In this document: piece by piece, positions 25,214 to 33,726 of the stretch
Layout of the letters: every line of letters starts with the position of its first letter
Numbering within the stretch: position 1 is the first letter of the stretch
Assembly (NCBI RefSeq): GCF_035207705.1
Contig: NZ_CP128187.1
Location: forward strand, 2,666,001-2,730,000
DNA from: Maribacter sp. BPC-D8
GTDB taxonomy: Bacteria; Bacteroidota; Bacteroidia; Flavobacteriales; Flavobacteriaceae
DNA length: 64,000 nt
Direction: 5' to 3'
The notes under the pieces: model-generated
What the model was told of the DNA's origin: nothing
What the model saw: the letters and a program-made list of their open reading frames with translations, nothing else
Databases searched by the model: none
Position numbers and translations under genes: made by a program

Positions 25214-26098
25214 TTAGTTTCTACTTCTATGTCTCTCACGAGCTAACAATGTATTTTTTAACAACATTGCAATCGTCATAGGACCAACACCACCAGGAAC
25301 AGGAGTAATAAACGATGCTTTTTTACTTACATTTTCAAAATCAACATCACCTGTAATATAATATCCTTTTTCTTTAGTTTCGTCTGGTACTCTAGTAATA
25401 CCTACATCAATTACTACAGCATCATCTTTTACCATTTCTGCTTTCAAGAATTTTGGCACCCCTAATGCAGAGATAACAATATCTGCCTGCGAAATAATCT
25501 GCGTAATATTTTTAGTGTGGCTATGGGTAAGTGTTACGGTCGAGTTACCTGGCCATCCTTTTCTACCCATTAAAATACTCATTGGTCTACCCACAATATG
25601 GCTACGACCAATAACTACGGTATGTTTACCTTTAGTATCTACCTTATAACGTTCTAACAACTCAAGAATACCGAACGGAGTAGCAGGTATGAACGTACTC
25701 ATATCCAACGCCATTTTACCGAAGTTGGTAGGGTGAAATCCGTCCACATCTTTATCTGGATCTACGGCCATAATTACCTTTTGAGTATCTATTTGCTCTG
25801 GTAAAGGCAATTGAACAATAAAGCCGTCGATATTATCATCAACGTTCAATTCTTTAATCTTGTTCAATAATTCTTGTTCAGAAGTGGTACTCGGCATTTG
25901 AATTAAAGTAGATTCAAAACCGATACGCTCACAAGAACGCACTTTACTACCTACATAGGTTAAACTAGCACCATCACTACCAACAATAATTGCTGCTAAG
26001 TGTGGTACTTTTTCACCACGTTCTCTCATCTTGGCAACCTCTGCCTTGATCTCTTCTTTTATTTCGTTGGATACTTTTTTACCATCCAATAATTCCAT
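25214..26098 (-). CDS. folD: Bifunctional methylenetetrahydrofolate dehydrogenase / cyclohydrolase
   Basis: 294 residues, typical length. Family signatures are YVGSKVRSCERIGFES with the catalytic Lys, DGFIVQLPLPEQID, DPDKDVDGFHPTN, the NADP site VVIGRSHIVGRPMSILM and the C-terminal PVPGGVGPMTIAML. It interconverts 5,10-methylene-, methenyl- and 10-formyl-tetrahydrofolate in the cytosol, supplying one-carbon units for purine and formyl-Met-tRNA synthesis. It follows ffh by 33 bp on the same strand, so they are probably co-transcribed from the promoter before ffh. Confidence 0.97.
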   Translation of the reverse strand: MELLDGKKVSNEIKEEIKAEVAKMRERGEKVPHLAAIIVGSDGASLTYVGSKVRSCERIGFESTLIQMPSTTSEQELLNKIKELNVDDNIDGFIVQLPLPEQIDTQKVIMAVDPDKDVDGFHPTNFGKMALDMSTFIPATPFGILELLERYKVDTKGKHTVVIGRSHIVGRPMSILMGRKGWPGNSTVTLTHSHTKNITQIISQADIVISALGVPKFLKAEMVKDDAVVIDVGITRVPDETKEKGYYITGDVDFENVSKKASFITPVPGGVGPMTIAMLLKNTLLARERHRSRN

Positions 26099-26131
26099 AT
26101 CCGTTTCTTTTTAAGTTGTGTTGTTTGGTTG

Positions 26132-27469
26132 TTATTTCATTCCTTTCATGGCACCCATCATCTGCATCATCTTCTTACCGCCGCCGCCTTGCATCATTTT
26201 CATCATCTTGCTCATTTGATCAAATTGCTTTAAAAGCTGATTGATTTCTTGAACTTCTCTACCTGCACCTTTTGCAATACGTTTTTTTCTACTTGCATTT
26301 AATTTAGAAGGCGTAGAACGTTCTTCTGGAGTCATTGAATAAATAATAGCTTCAATATGCTTGAAGGCATCATCATCAATATCCAAACCTTTTAAGGCTT
26401 TTCCTGCACCAGGAATCATCCCCATAAGGTCTTTCATATTACCCATCTTCTTAATTTGCTGAATTTGACTCAGGAAATCATCGAATCCGAATTTATTTTT
26501 GGCAATTTTCTTTTGAATCTTTCTAGCTTCATCTTCATCAAACTGTTCTTGAGCTCTTTCTACAAGTGAAATAACATCACCCATGCCCAAAATACGATCT
26601 GCCATACGTGATGGATAGAAGATATCGATAGCTTCCATCTTCTCACCAGTACCAATGAATTTAATTGGCTTATCTACAACCGATTTAATAGATATAGCGG
26701 CACCACCACGGGTATCACCATCTAATTTGGTTAAGATAACGCCATCAAAATTCAAGATATCGTTGAAGGCTTTTGCTGTATTCACAGCATCTTGACCCGT
26801 CATAGAATCTACTACGAACAAAGTCTCTTGCGGCTGAATCGCTTTATGAATGTCAGATATCTCTGCCATCATTTTCTCATCTACAGCTAAACGACCAGCG
26901 GTATCAATAATAACTACATTAAAACCTTCTGCCTTTGCTTTTGCAACACCAGCCTTGGCGATAGAAACCGGATCTGTATTTTCTCTATCAGAATATACAG
27001 GAACACCAATTTGTTCACCAACTACATTTAACTGATCTATTGCTGCCGGACGATATACATCACAAGCAACCAACAATGGCTTTTTAGATTTTTTAGTTTT
27101 CAGGAAATTTGCAAGCTTACCAGAAAAGGTAGTCTTACCAGAACCCTGCAAACCGGACATTAAAATAATAGACGGATTGCCAGACAGATTAATACCTTCA
27201 GACTCACCACCCATTAATTGAGTTAATTCATCTTTTACAATCTTGACCATTAACTGACCAGGTTGTAACGTGGTCAATACATCTTGCCCCAATGCCTTTT
27301 CTTTTACCCTATTGGTAAATTCTTTGGCTATTTTAAAGTTAACATCCGCATCCAATAAGGCTCGGCGTACTTCTTTGGTAGTCTCTGCAACATTAATTTC
27401 TGTAATCTGACCATGTCCTTTTAGTACATGTAAAGCCTTATCTAGCTTATCGCTTAAATTATCGAACAT
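26132..27469 (-). CDS. ffh: Signal recognition particle protein Ffh
   Basis: 445 residues. The N domain (1-90) is followed by the GTPase G domain with SGLQGSGKTT (G1, about 105-114), VACDVYRPAA, IIDTAGRLAVDE (G3) and LTKLDGDTRGG (G4). The C-terminal M domain is Met-rich and ends in MMKMMQGGGGKKMMQMMGAMKG. It binds the SRP RNA and signal peptides to target ribosomes to the membrane. The SRP RNA gene itself was not seen nearby. A TAAATTTG promoter element lies 22 bp upstream. Confidence 0.97.
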   Translation of the reverse strand: MFDNLSDKLDKALHVLKGHGQITEINVAETTKEVRRALLDADVNFKIAKEFTNRVKEKALGQDVLTTLQPGQLMVKIVKDELTQLMGGESEGINLSGNPSIILMSGLQGSGKTTFSGKLANFLKTKKSKKPLLVACDVYRPAAIDQLNVVGEQIGVPVYSDRENTDPVSIAKAGVAKAKAEGFNVVIIDTAGRLAVDEKMMAEISDIHKAIQPQETLFVVDSMTGQDAVNTAKAFNDILNFDGVILTKLDGDTRGGAAISIKSVVDKPIKFIGTGEKMEAIDIFYPSRMADRILGMGDVISLVERAQEQFDEDEARKIQKKIAKNKFGFDDFLSQIQQIKKMGNMKDLMGMIPGAGKALKGLDIDDDAFKHIEAIIYSMTPEERSTPSKLNASRKKRIAKGAGREVQEINQLLKQFDQMSKMMKMMQGGGGKKMMQMMGAMKGMK

Positions 27470-27491
27470 TCTTTTCTTTTTTAAGGGGTTA

Positions 27492-27526
27492 CAAATTTAA
27501 TAATATCAGCGTAAAATCAGTAGCAA
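27492..27526 (-). promoter_or_regulatory. Candidate promoter for ffh-folD
   Basis: The minus strand carries TTG (27524-27526), a 24-nt spacer and TAAATTTG (27492-27499). The -7 element is perfect, and the spacer is one base longer than the usual range. Confidence 0.5.
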
Positions 27527-27549
27527 GTACCATAAAATAACAAAACAAA

Positions 27550-27578
27550 AGAGCACCCATTAAAAAAATGGATGCTCT
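27550..27578 (-). terminator. Hairpin terminator after the repeat lipoprotein gene
   Basis: Arms AGAGCACCCAT and ATGGATGCTCT pair at 10 of 11 positions around an A/T loop. On the minus strand the hairpin is followed by TTTTGTTTTG. It lies 125 bp beyond the stop codon of the lipoprotein gene at 27703. Confidence 0.55.
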
Positions 27579-27702
27579 AAAGTTACTTGTGGGGCAAAAA
27601 AGGAATAACATTTTCATATACTCCTGAACTAAAACCTCCATCAATACCGCCAACGAGGCCCAACTCTTTACTGTTGACGGCATATTTTTGGATGTTTTAC
27701 TT

Positions 27703-29475
27703 TTATTCTCTTTCTAAAACTAAATGGTCATATAAACCAGTATCATTTTCATGTTTAAGCTCAATTCTCATTTCATCTATCTCTAAAATCTGATAATCGT
27801 TAGCTAATGGTTCATAATTACTACCTGATTCGAAAGAAATAATCATTTCTAACTTACCGCTAAATGTATTTCTATATACAAACCACGTGCCATTAGATAA
27901 AACAACACCATTAGGGTTTCTTATCTCTAGGCTTCCGTCATTTGCTAGGTAAAATTTGTCGTTAACAAAAAGCTCAGTAGACTCATCATCATTTTCTGCG
28001 AAGTAAGCGACATCCCATTCCGTATTATTGAATATGCTTTTAATGAAGGTGATATCTTCTTCTTCATCGTTATCTCCGATACAATTTTTAACGATTACTA
28101 ATTCATAGAATTCCTCTTCTACATTGAATTTTACGATTCCGTCTTTAAGATCTGTCAACAACCAATCAAAACTTACCGTTGGCTCGTCGCTCATTGTCAT
28201 AGCTACCAACCATCTACCTTGCTGCTTGGTCGTCACCACCCAAGTGCCCTCAGAAACCTCAGCATCATTAGTAAGGGTTAGAACACCTTCTGCTTGAAAT
28301 TCAAGTTCAGCACCTAATAATCCATTAATTTGATTACCGTTATTTTTCAATCTTTTAATGATCCATGAGCAATCGCTCAATGTTTCTGTAATGCTGTCAG
28401 CAGTTACTTCTTCTAAATCTTCATCACAAAATTGCTTCATAACTACTCGGTTACTATCGCCACTATATAACTTGATTTTATCCTCTCCTAAATCGTAGAC
28501 ATTCCATTCCAGATTGAAATCAGTGGAGTTTTCAAATTCCATGGTAAGTTTTGCACCATCATCGCCAACTATTGTACTCCAAGTACCTTCAACTACAGTT
28601 GCACCGTTAAACCCAGTACTTACTGTACCATCTTCTTTAAAGTTTAAGATGTAGTTTACGTATTGCGGAGTCTGGTCAACATTGTCTCTTTTAAATTCTG
28701 TTACGAACCATACACACTCCACTAAGTCATTATTGAATTCATCTTCGTTGAAATCATCATCATTGTAATCATCATCGTCATCTTCATCACAATCATCTTT
28801 TGCATTTTCAATAGCAATGGCTAATTCTTCATTACTGTCTACTAGTATAGTAGTTTCGTCAGACAATTTTAAAGTCACCGGAAAATCAAAACTTATTAAG
28901 TTATCGCCCCCTAAATCTTTGAAGAACAAACGCAACTCGCGATCACTTGCAACTTCAATAGTACTGGTTTGTTCTAAGCTGACATTAAAGGTGAACATCG
29001 TCATAGGGTACACAAAATCTATACATTCAATATCATCATCTTCGCCGCCTTCTTTACAATCTGTAGCTAATAAACGTAATTCATCTAACCCATTGATAGT
29101 GATTTCAGAGAAGTCACCCGCGGTAATGGTTATAGGAAAAATGATATCTAGAAGATTTTCATCATCATCTATACTATCAAAAATTTCTTCTATTTGCTCA
29201 ATATCTTCTTCAGAATCGATAGTGATTGTTACGCCATTAACTTCAACGGTATACGGAAAATTGATTTGAAAACAACTAGTGCCATCTACGATATTATCGC
29301 AAGAACCATCGTTAGAACTGGTACGCTTTATTAAATCTGCTGTAGAAGAATTTGCTGTAATTGCAGTTGGTTCTTCCCCATTATTAATTTCTTCGATCTC
29401 ATCTTGACAAGCAGTAAAGCTTAATGCAATTGTTAGTAGGCTAACGTACATTGCATATTTGAAATATTTTTTCAT
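27703..29475 (-). CDS. Acidic repeat lipoprotein next to an ECF sigma / FecR / TonB-receptor system
   Basis: 590 residues; lipoprotein signal with lipid Cys23 (SFTAC). The mature protein has four N-terminal beta repeats (about 68-105, 108-140, 150-190, 193-228), each with an F/Y-P-x-T strand and a later S-[DE]-E-[LI] turn: FPYTVEV, FPITITA, YPMTMFT, FPVTLKL. A 20-residue Asp/Asn-rich linker (about 228-250) follows. Three lipocalin-like repeats come next (about 254-350, 369-465, 484-590), each opening with a Trp strand (CVWFVTEF, CSWIIKRL, TEWDVAYF), then FxxDG and a GTW. No enzyme motif is seen; ligand binding or surface display is inferred. It diverges from the sigma gene, which suggests common regulation. 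Confidence 0.78.
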   Translation of the reverse strand: MKKYFKYAMYVSLLTIALSFTACQDEIEEINNGEEPTAITANSSTADLIKRTSSNDGSCDNIVDGTSCFQINFPYTVEVNGVTITIDSEEDIEQIEEIFDSIDDDENLLDIIFPITITAGDFSEITINGLDELRLLATDCKEGGEDDDIECIDFVYPMTMFTFNVSLEQTSTIEVASDRELRLFFKDLGGDNLISFDFPVTLKLSDETTILVDSNEELAIAIENAKDDCDEDDDDDYNDDDFNEDEFNNDLVECVWFVTEFKRDNVDQTPQYVNYILNFKEDGTVSTGFNGATVVEGTWSTIVGDDGAKLTMEFENSTDFNLEWNVYDLGEDKIKLYSGDSNRVVMKQFCDEDLEEVTADSITETLSDCSWIIKRLKNNGNQINGLLGAELEFQAEGVLTLTNDAEVSEGTWVVTTKQQGRWLVAMTMSDEPTVSFDWLLTDLKDGIVKFNVEEEFYELVIVKNCIGDNDEEEDITFIKSIFNNTEWDVAYFAENDDESTELFVNDKFYLANDGSLEIRNPNGVVLSNGTWFVYRNTFSGKLEMIISFESGSNYEPLANDYQILEIDEMRIELKHENDTGLYDHLVLERE

Positions 29476-29558
29476 AATGACTTGGTATTGTTTGTTATTA
29501 TGCTTCTAAAACAACCGAACTTAAAAATACCCTACCTCCATTTTAATTTTTTTTCAAA

Positions 29559-29566
29559 TATCTTTG
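29559..29566 (+). promoter_or_regulatory. Candidate -7 element for the ECF sigma gene
   Basis: TATCTTTG (TAnnTTTG) lies 15 bp before the TTG start at 29582 and overlaps the alternative TTG at 29564, which supports the downstream start. No good -33 is present, as could be the case for a regulated promoter. Confidence 0.42.
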
Positions 29567-29581
29567 GTAAAAAGCAATCTA

Positions 29582-30094
29582 TTGAAAGCGGACCAACAAT
29601 TAAATGTGTGCGAAGAACAGGTTTACAAAAGGGTTTTTAACGAAACTTCTAAATCCATCTTCAATTATATTTATTACAAATTTGGTAATGAAGAGAAAGC
29701 AAACGATGCCGTACAAGAGGCATTTGTAAAGCTATGGGAGAATTGCGCTAAGGTTGCACCCGAAAAAGCAAAATCATATTTATATACCGTTGCCAATAAT
29801 CTGTACCTTAATGTTATTAAGGCAGAAAAGGTTCGGTTAAAATATGCCGATGCTACTTTAAAGACTACCAATGAATCTCCGGAGTTTATTATGGAGGAAA
29901 ATCAGTTCAAAGAAAAATTGGATAACGCATTGAATAGTCTGCCAGAAAATCAACGCACTACTTTTTTATTAAATAGGATTGATGGAAAGAAATATGCGGA
30001 GATAGCAGAAATGGAAGGCGTAAGCGTCAAAGCAATCGAAAAAAGGATGCATTTGGCACTGAAAAGTTTGAGGGAGCAAATTGATGGAATATAG
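29582..30094 (+). CDS. ECF-type RNA polymerase sigma factor
   Basis: 170 residues from the TTG at 29582; a TTG six codons upstream is the alternative, and no ATG is available near the start. Region 2 contains FNYIYYKFGNEEKANDAVQEAFVKLWENC, and region 4 contains LPENQRTTFLLNRIDGKKYAEIAEMEGVSVKAIEKRMHLALKSLRE with its helix-turn-helix. This is the FecI-like type common in Bacteroidota, normally held by a membrane FecR protein and released when an outer-membrane TonB receptor binds its ligand. FecR and such a receptor follow. Eight copies of an 8-bp repeat begin directly after its stop codon. Confidence 0.92.
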   Translation: MKADQQLNVCEEQVYKRVFNETSKSIFNYIYYKFGNEEKANDAVQEAFVKLWENCAKVAPEKAKSYLYTVANNLYLNVIKAEKVRLKYADATLKTTNESPEFIMEENQFKEKLDNALNSLPENQRTTFLLNRIDGKKYAEIAEMEGVSVKAIEKRMHLALKSLREQIDGI

Positions 30095-30158
30095 GTTAGT
30101 GAGTTAGTGAGTTAGTGAGTTAGTGAGTTAGTGAGTTAGTGAGTTAGTGAGTTAGTGA
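30095..30158 (+). repeat. Eight exact copies of GTTAGTGA
   Basis: A perfect 8-bp tandem array of 64 bases starts on the base after the sigma gene stop codon and lies in the 218-bp gap before fecR. The unit contains TAG and TGA, and 8 is not a multiple of 3, so all forward frames are closed. Perfect short tandem arrays are prone to slipped-strand length change. Confidence 0.95.
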
Positions 30159-30193
30159 AAAAACTTTTTACATTTCAATCAAACAACACAACT

Positions 30194-30254
30194 ACTTAAT
30201 ACTTTTTACTTAGTACTTAGTGCTCATTACCGACCAACTTAATACTTAATACTT
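30194..30254 (+). repeat. Degenerate ACTTAATACTT repeats upstream of fecR
   Basis: ACTTAATACTT occurs at 30194-30204 and again within 30237-30254, where an extra ACTTAAT unit overlaps it. ACTTAGTACTTAG-type variants fill the space between. Together with the 8-bp array, nearly all the sigma-fecR spacer is low-complexity. Confidence 0.6.
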
Positions 30255-30312
30255 AAAAAATAAAGTAGGGTAATCTAATACTCAGTTGTTATACTAATAC
30301 AAAGCTAAAAAT

Positions 30313-31224
30313 ATGCAAGACAATTACTTAGCAAAATGGCTTAATGATGAATTGAACGAAGCCGAACTGGTGGAGTTCAAAAAGTCGGAAGCTTATGATA
30401 CATATCAGAAAATTAAGGCGTCGGCGGCACAGCTAGAATCTCCTGAATTTGATATGGATAAAGCATGGGCATCTATTGAAGAAACGAAGTCCGTAGAAGA
30501 AACCAAGGTATTTATATTATCTCCATTCAAGAAATTTCTTCGTGTTGCCGCTGTAGTGGCTGTATTACTTACCGCGTCGTTCTTTTATTTAAATACCTTG
30601 AACGAATCTTATACAACGGAATACGCCGAGAACAAATTAATAACACTACCAGATACATCAGAAGTTATTTTGAATGCGGAATCTGAATTAGCTTTCAGTG
30701 AGAAAAAATGGGATGCTAATAGAAATGTAGATCTTAAAGGAGAAGCTTATTTTAAAGTAGCTAAAGGAAAAAAATTCACCGTAGAAACGGCTGAAGGATT
30801 GGTTACCGTTTTAGGAACTCAGTTTAATGTAGAAACAAGGGAAGACTATTTTGAAGTCACCTGTTTTGAAGGTTTGGTAAGTGTCACTATCAACGGTGAA
30901 GAAACCAAGTTACCTGCAGGGAATTCACTATTGGCAATTAACGGCAAAAGCACCATGTCTAAAGCAACTATCAATGGTGAACCAACTTGGTTGTCTAAAG
31001 AAAGTTCTTTTAAAAGTATTCCGCTACACTATGTTTTAGATGAGTTACAACGACAATTTAATATTGAAGTCAGTGCTAAAGATATTGATACTGCTCAACT
31101 TTTTACAGGGTCATTTAGCAATGAAAACTTAGAACTTGCCTTAAAGAGCATTAGCGTTCCTTTACAAATTAAGTTTAACTTAGATGGGAATAAAGTGCTG
31201 TTCTATGCTGAAGAAGCACCTTAA
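30313..31224 (+). CDS. FecR-type anti-sigma factor
   Basis: 303 residues. The N-terminal cytoplasmic region (about 1-72) with AKWLNDELNEAE should bind the sigma factor; one TM lies at about 75-93 (FLRVAAVVAVLLTASFFYL). The FecR domain (about 95-200) holds VKLITLPDTSEVILNAESEL-like strands and VLGTQFNV. The C-terminal DUF4974 domain (about 230-300) contains IPLHYVLDELQRQFNIEV and LALKSISVPLQI. In the family, the periplasmic part senses the TonB receptor plug and controls the sigma factor. It overlaps the receptor start by about 20 bp, consistent with translational coupling. Confidence 0.9.
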   Translation: MQDNYLAKWLNDELNEAELVEFKKSEAYDTYQKIKASAAQLESPEFDMDKAWASIEETKSVEETKVFILSPFKKFLRVAAVVAVLLTASFFYLNTLNESYTTEYAENKLITLPDTSEVILNAESELAFSEKKWDANRNVDLKGEAYFKVAKGKKFTVETAEGLVTVLGTQFNVETREDYFEVTCFEGLVSVTINGEETKLPAGNSLLAINGKSTMSKATINGEPTWLSKESSFKSIPLHYVLDELQRQFNIEVSAKDIDTAQLFTGSFSNENLELALKSISVPLQIKFNLDGNKVLFYAEEAP

Positions 31225-33724
31225 TACTTTTATCACCGTAATTTTATTACTGATTTTCAGTGGGGTTAGTTATGCCCAAGACACAACTAAAGACAGTGTC
31301 GCATTACGCGATTTCTTATCTGAACTAGAATCTAAATTTGAGATAAAATTCTCTTATGCCGATACCGATGTTGATACTGTCTACATCACAAAACCAACAT
31401 CCAATGCTCTTGACGACATTCTCACCGAATTAAGGGAAGCAACAGGAATAACCATCAACAAATTAAACGACCGTTACTACACCTTAACCAAAACTACCAC
31501 GATTTCTATCTGTGGCTATGTTTTCGACAATTTTGAAGAAAATAATATACCGGGGGCAACGGTTGAAATCTATGAAACTAACTTATCTGGCATTACAGAT
31601 GACAATGGTTCTTTTAGCTTTAAAAACGTACCTATTAATTCGTTGGTGCATATAAAACACCTCGGTTATAAACCCATTTTTATTGAAGCTAAAGAGCTTG
31701 CAAAGACTACAGAATGTAAAGCAATTGCGATGGCAATCAGCTATCAAGAATTAGAAGAAGTCGTTGTTACACAATTTTTAACGACGGGACTTAAAAAACT
31801 TAATAATGCAAGTATCGAATTGAATCCCTCAGCATTCGGAATTCTACCGGGAGTTAGTGAACCCGATATTCTGCAAACTGTACAAGCTTTACCGGGAATT
31901 AAAAGTGTTGACGAAACCGTATCTGACATCAACATACGAGGCGGAACAAATGATCAAAATCTAATTCTTTGGGACGGAATTAAAATGTACCAAACGGGAC
32001 ACTTTTTCGGATTAATATCAGCTTTCAATCCGTATGTAACAGAAAAAGTAACCATCATCAAAAATGGTACATCTGCCATGTATAGTGATGGTATTAGCGG
32101 AACTTTGAGCATGCGTACCAACGACGAATTACCTTTAAATTTCAGTGGAGGAGCTGGATTCAATTTAATTTCGGGTGATGTTTTTGGTGAAATTCCTATT
32201 CAAGATAACATGGCGCTACAAGTATCTGCTCGCCGATCATATACCGATTTCTTAAACACACCAACCTACACTACATTTTCAGAAAAGGCATTTCAAGATA
32301 CCGAAGTAAATAGTGAGAGTGAATTCTACTTCTATGATTTCACCGCTAAGTTTATTTATGAAATCAACCCGTATCAGAAAGCAAGCGTCAGTTTAATTAA
32401 CATGAGCAATAACCTTAATTATTTCGAAACGGCTAATGATACTCTTGCTCCAAACCGAAGTAATCTGAATCAGGATAATTTTTCTATTGGCGGTGAATTA
32501 CAAAGCGAATGGACAGATGACCTCACATCTCAACTAAGTGTCTATTATACACAGTATGACCTAGATGCCCTATCCATCTCCAATAATGAAGCACAGCAGT
32601 TAGAACAGAATAATCTAGTAAAAGAATCGAATATAAAACTCACCACCTATTACAAATTTGGAGAGCATTTAAATTGGATGAATGGTTATGAATTTACCGA
32701 AACAGGAATTGAAAATACTACCAACGTTAATCAGCCACCATTTGCCAGTAATATAAAAGGTGTTATACGTAAACACGGATTATTCAGTGAAATCACCTAT
32801 AGCTCAGAAGATGAAAAATTAACTGGGTTTATTGGTGGAAGATTGAACTATATTGAAAACTTGGATACGTTTCAAGAATACATCTTTGAACCTCGCATTA
32901 ATGTAAGCTATGAGCTGCTACCAAATTTTAAAACCGAAGTATTAGGCGAATTTAAAAGTCAGGTTACCAATCAGATTATCGATTTGGAACAAAACTTTCT
33001 AGGCATTGAAAAAAGAAGATGGATACTTTCTGACGGCGATGCCCTACCCATTACAAAAAGCAAACAGGGATCTTTTGGCTTCAATTATGACACCAATAAA
33101 TTATATGTGGGCATAGATACTTTTTACAAAGAAGTAAACGGTATCAATGTATACACACAAGGTTTTCAAAATCAGAATCAATTTGATGGTGAAATTGGCT
33201 CGTATGCCGTTAAGGGAGCCGAATTCTTAATCAATACGAAGAATAATAACTATAGTGCATGGCTTAGCTACACCTTCAATAAAAACGACTACACATTTGA
33301 TGTCTTAAATCCAGCTACTTTTCCGAACAATTTAGATGTTAGGCATGCTATCACCCTTGCAGGAAATTACACCGTTGGTGATTTAAAATTAGGAATTGGT
33401 TTGAATTACAAATCTGGAAAACCATTTACCCGACCAGATGAAAATGACCCCATAAATGTTACTGTTTTTCCTACTGAAATAAATTACGAAGAACCTAATA
33501 GCAGCAGACTACGCGAATATTTTAGGGCAGATGCATCAGCAAATTACACCTTAAAAATGGGCGATAAAATGAATGCTATTTTTGGCGTATCGGTATTAAA
33601 TTTCACGAATAGACAAAATACCCTAAACACCTATTACAGACTACAAGATGATAATACTATTGAAACTATTGAACGCTTATCATTAGGTATTACGCCCAAT
33701 GCCAGTGTACGAATCAGTTTTTAA
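31205..33724 (+). CDS. FecA-like TonB-dependent receptor with STN and carboxypeptidase-like domains
   Basis: 839 residues from ATG 31205, giving the signal peptide MLKKHLNTFITVILLLIFSG. Domain order is an STN/secretin-like signalling domain (about 25-85, SKFEIKFSYADTDVDTVY), a carboxypeptidase-D regulatory-like beta sandwich (about 95-175, IPGATVEIYETNLSGITDDNGSFSF), a plug (about 190-300, PDILQTVQALPGIKSVDETV and INIRGGTNDQNLILWDG) and a beta barrel ending in ...ASVRISF. The STN domain is what FecR proteins contact, so this is a transducer that takes up an unknown ligand. The gene ends 2 bp from argS, convergently. Confidence 0.9.
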   Translation: MLKKHLNTFITVILLLIFSGVSYAQDTTKDSVALRDFLSELESKFEIKFSYADTDVDTVYITKPTSNALDDILTELREATGITINKLNDRYYTLTKTTTISICGYVFDNFEENNIPGATVEIYETNLSGITDDNGSFSFKNVPINSLVHIKHLGYKPIFIEAKELAKTTECKAIAMAISYQELEEVVVTQFLTTGLKKLNNASIELNPSAFGILPGVSEPDILQTVQALPGIKSVDETVSDINIRGGTNDQNLILWDGIKMYQTGHFFGLISAFNPYVTEKVTIIKNGTSAMYSDGISGTLSMRTNDELPLNFSGGAGFNLISGDVFGEIPIQDNMALQVSARRSYTDFLNTPTYTTFSEKAFQDTEVNSESEFYFYDFTAKFIYEINPYQKASVSLINMSNNLNYFETANDTLAPNRSNLNQDNFSIGGELQSEWTDDLTSQLSVYYTQYDLDALSISNNEAQQLEQNNLVKESNIKLTTYYKFGEHLNWMNGYEFTETGIENTTNVNQPPFASNIKGVIRKHGLFSEITYSSEDEKLTGFIGGRLNYIENLDTFQEYIFEPRINVSYELLPNFKTEVLGEFKSQVTNQIIDLEQNFLGIEKRRWILSDGDALPITKSKQGSFGFNYDTNKLYVGIDTFYKEVNGINVYTQGFQNQNQFDGEIGSYAVKGAEFLINTKNNNYSAWLSYTFNKNDYTFDVLNPATFPNNLDVRHAITLAGNYTVGDLKLGIGLNYKSGKPFTRPDENDPINVTVFPTEINYEEPNSSRLREYFRADASANYTLKMGDKMNAIFGVSVLNFTNRQNTLNTYYRLQDDNTIETIERLSLGITPNASVRISF

Positions 33725-33726
33725 AA

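Noticed and set aside
27489..27683. 64-codon minus-strand frame in the ffh-lipoprotein spacer
   Set aside because: It runs through the terminator hairpin and the ffh promoter element and lacks any family feature.
26100..27700. Search for an SRP RNA gene near ffh
   Set aside because: No GGAA-tetraloop hairpin of the expected kind was seen in the spacers around ffh, so none is reported.
28817..29269. 150-codon plus-strand frame opposite the repeat lipoprotein
   Set aside because: Ser- and Ile-rich low-complexity translation that mirrors the Asp/Glu-rich coding strand; no start context or family match.
30095..30158. Possible CRISPR-like array
   Set aside because: The units are only 8 bp and contiguous, without spacers, and no cas genes are present.
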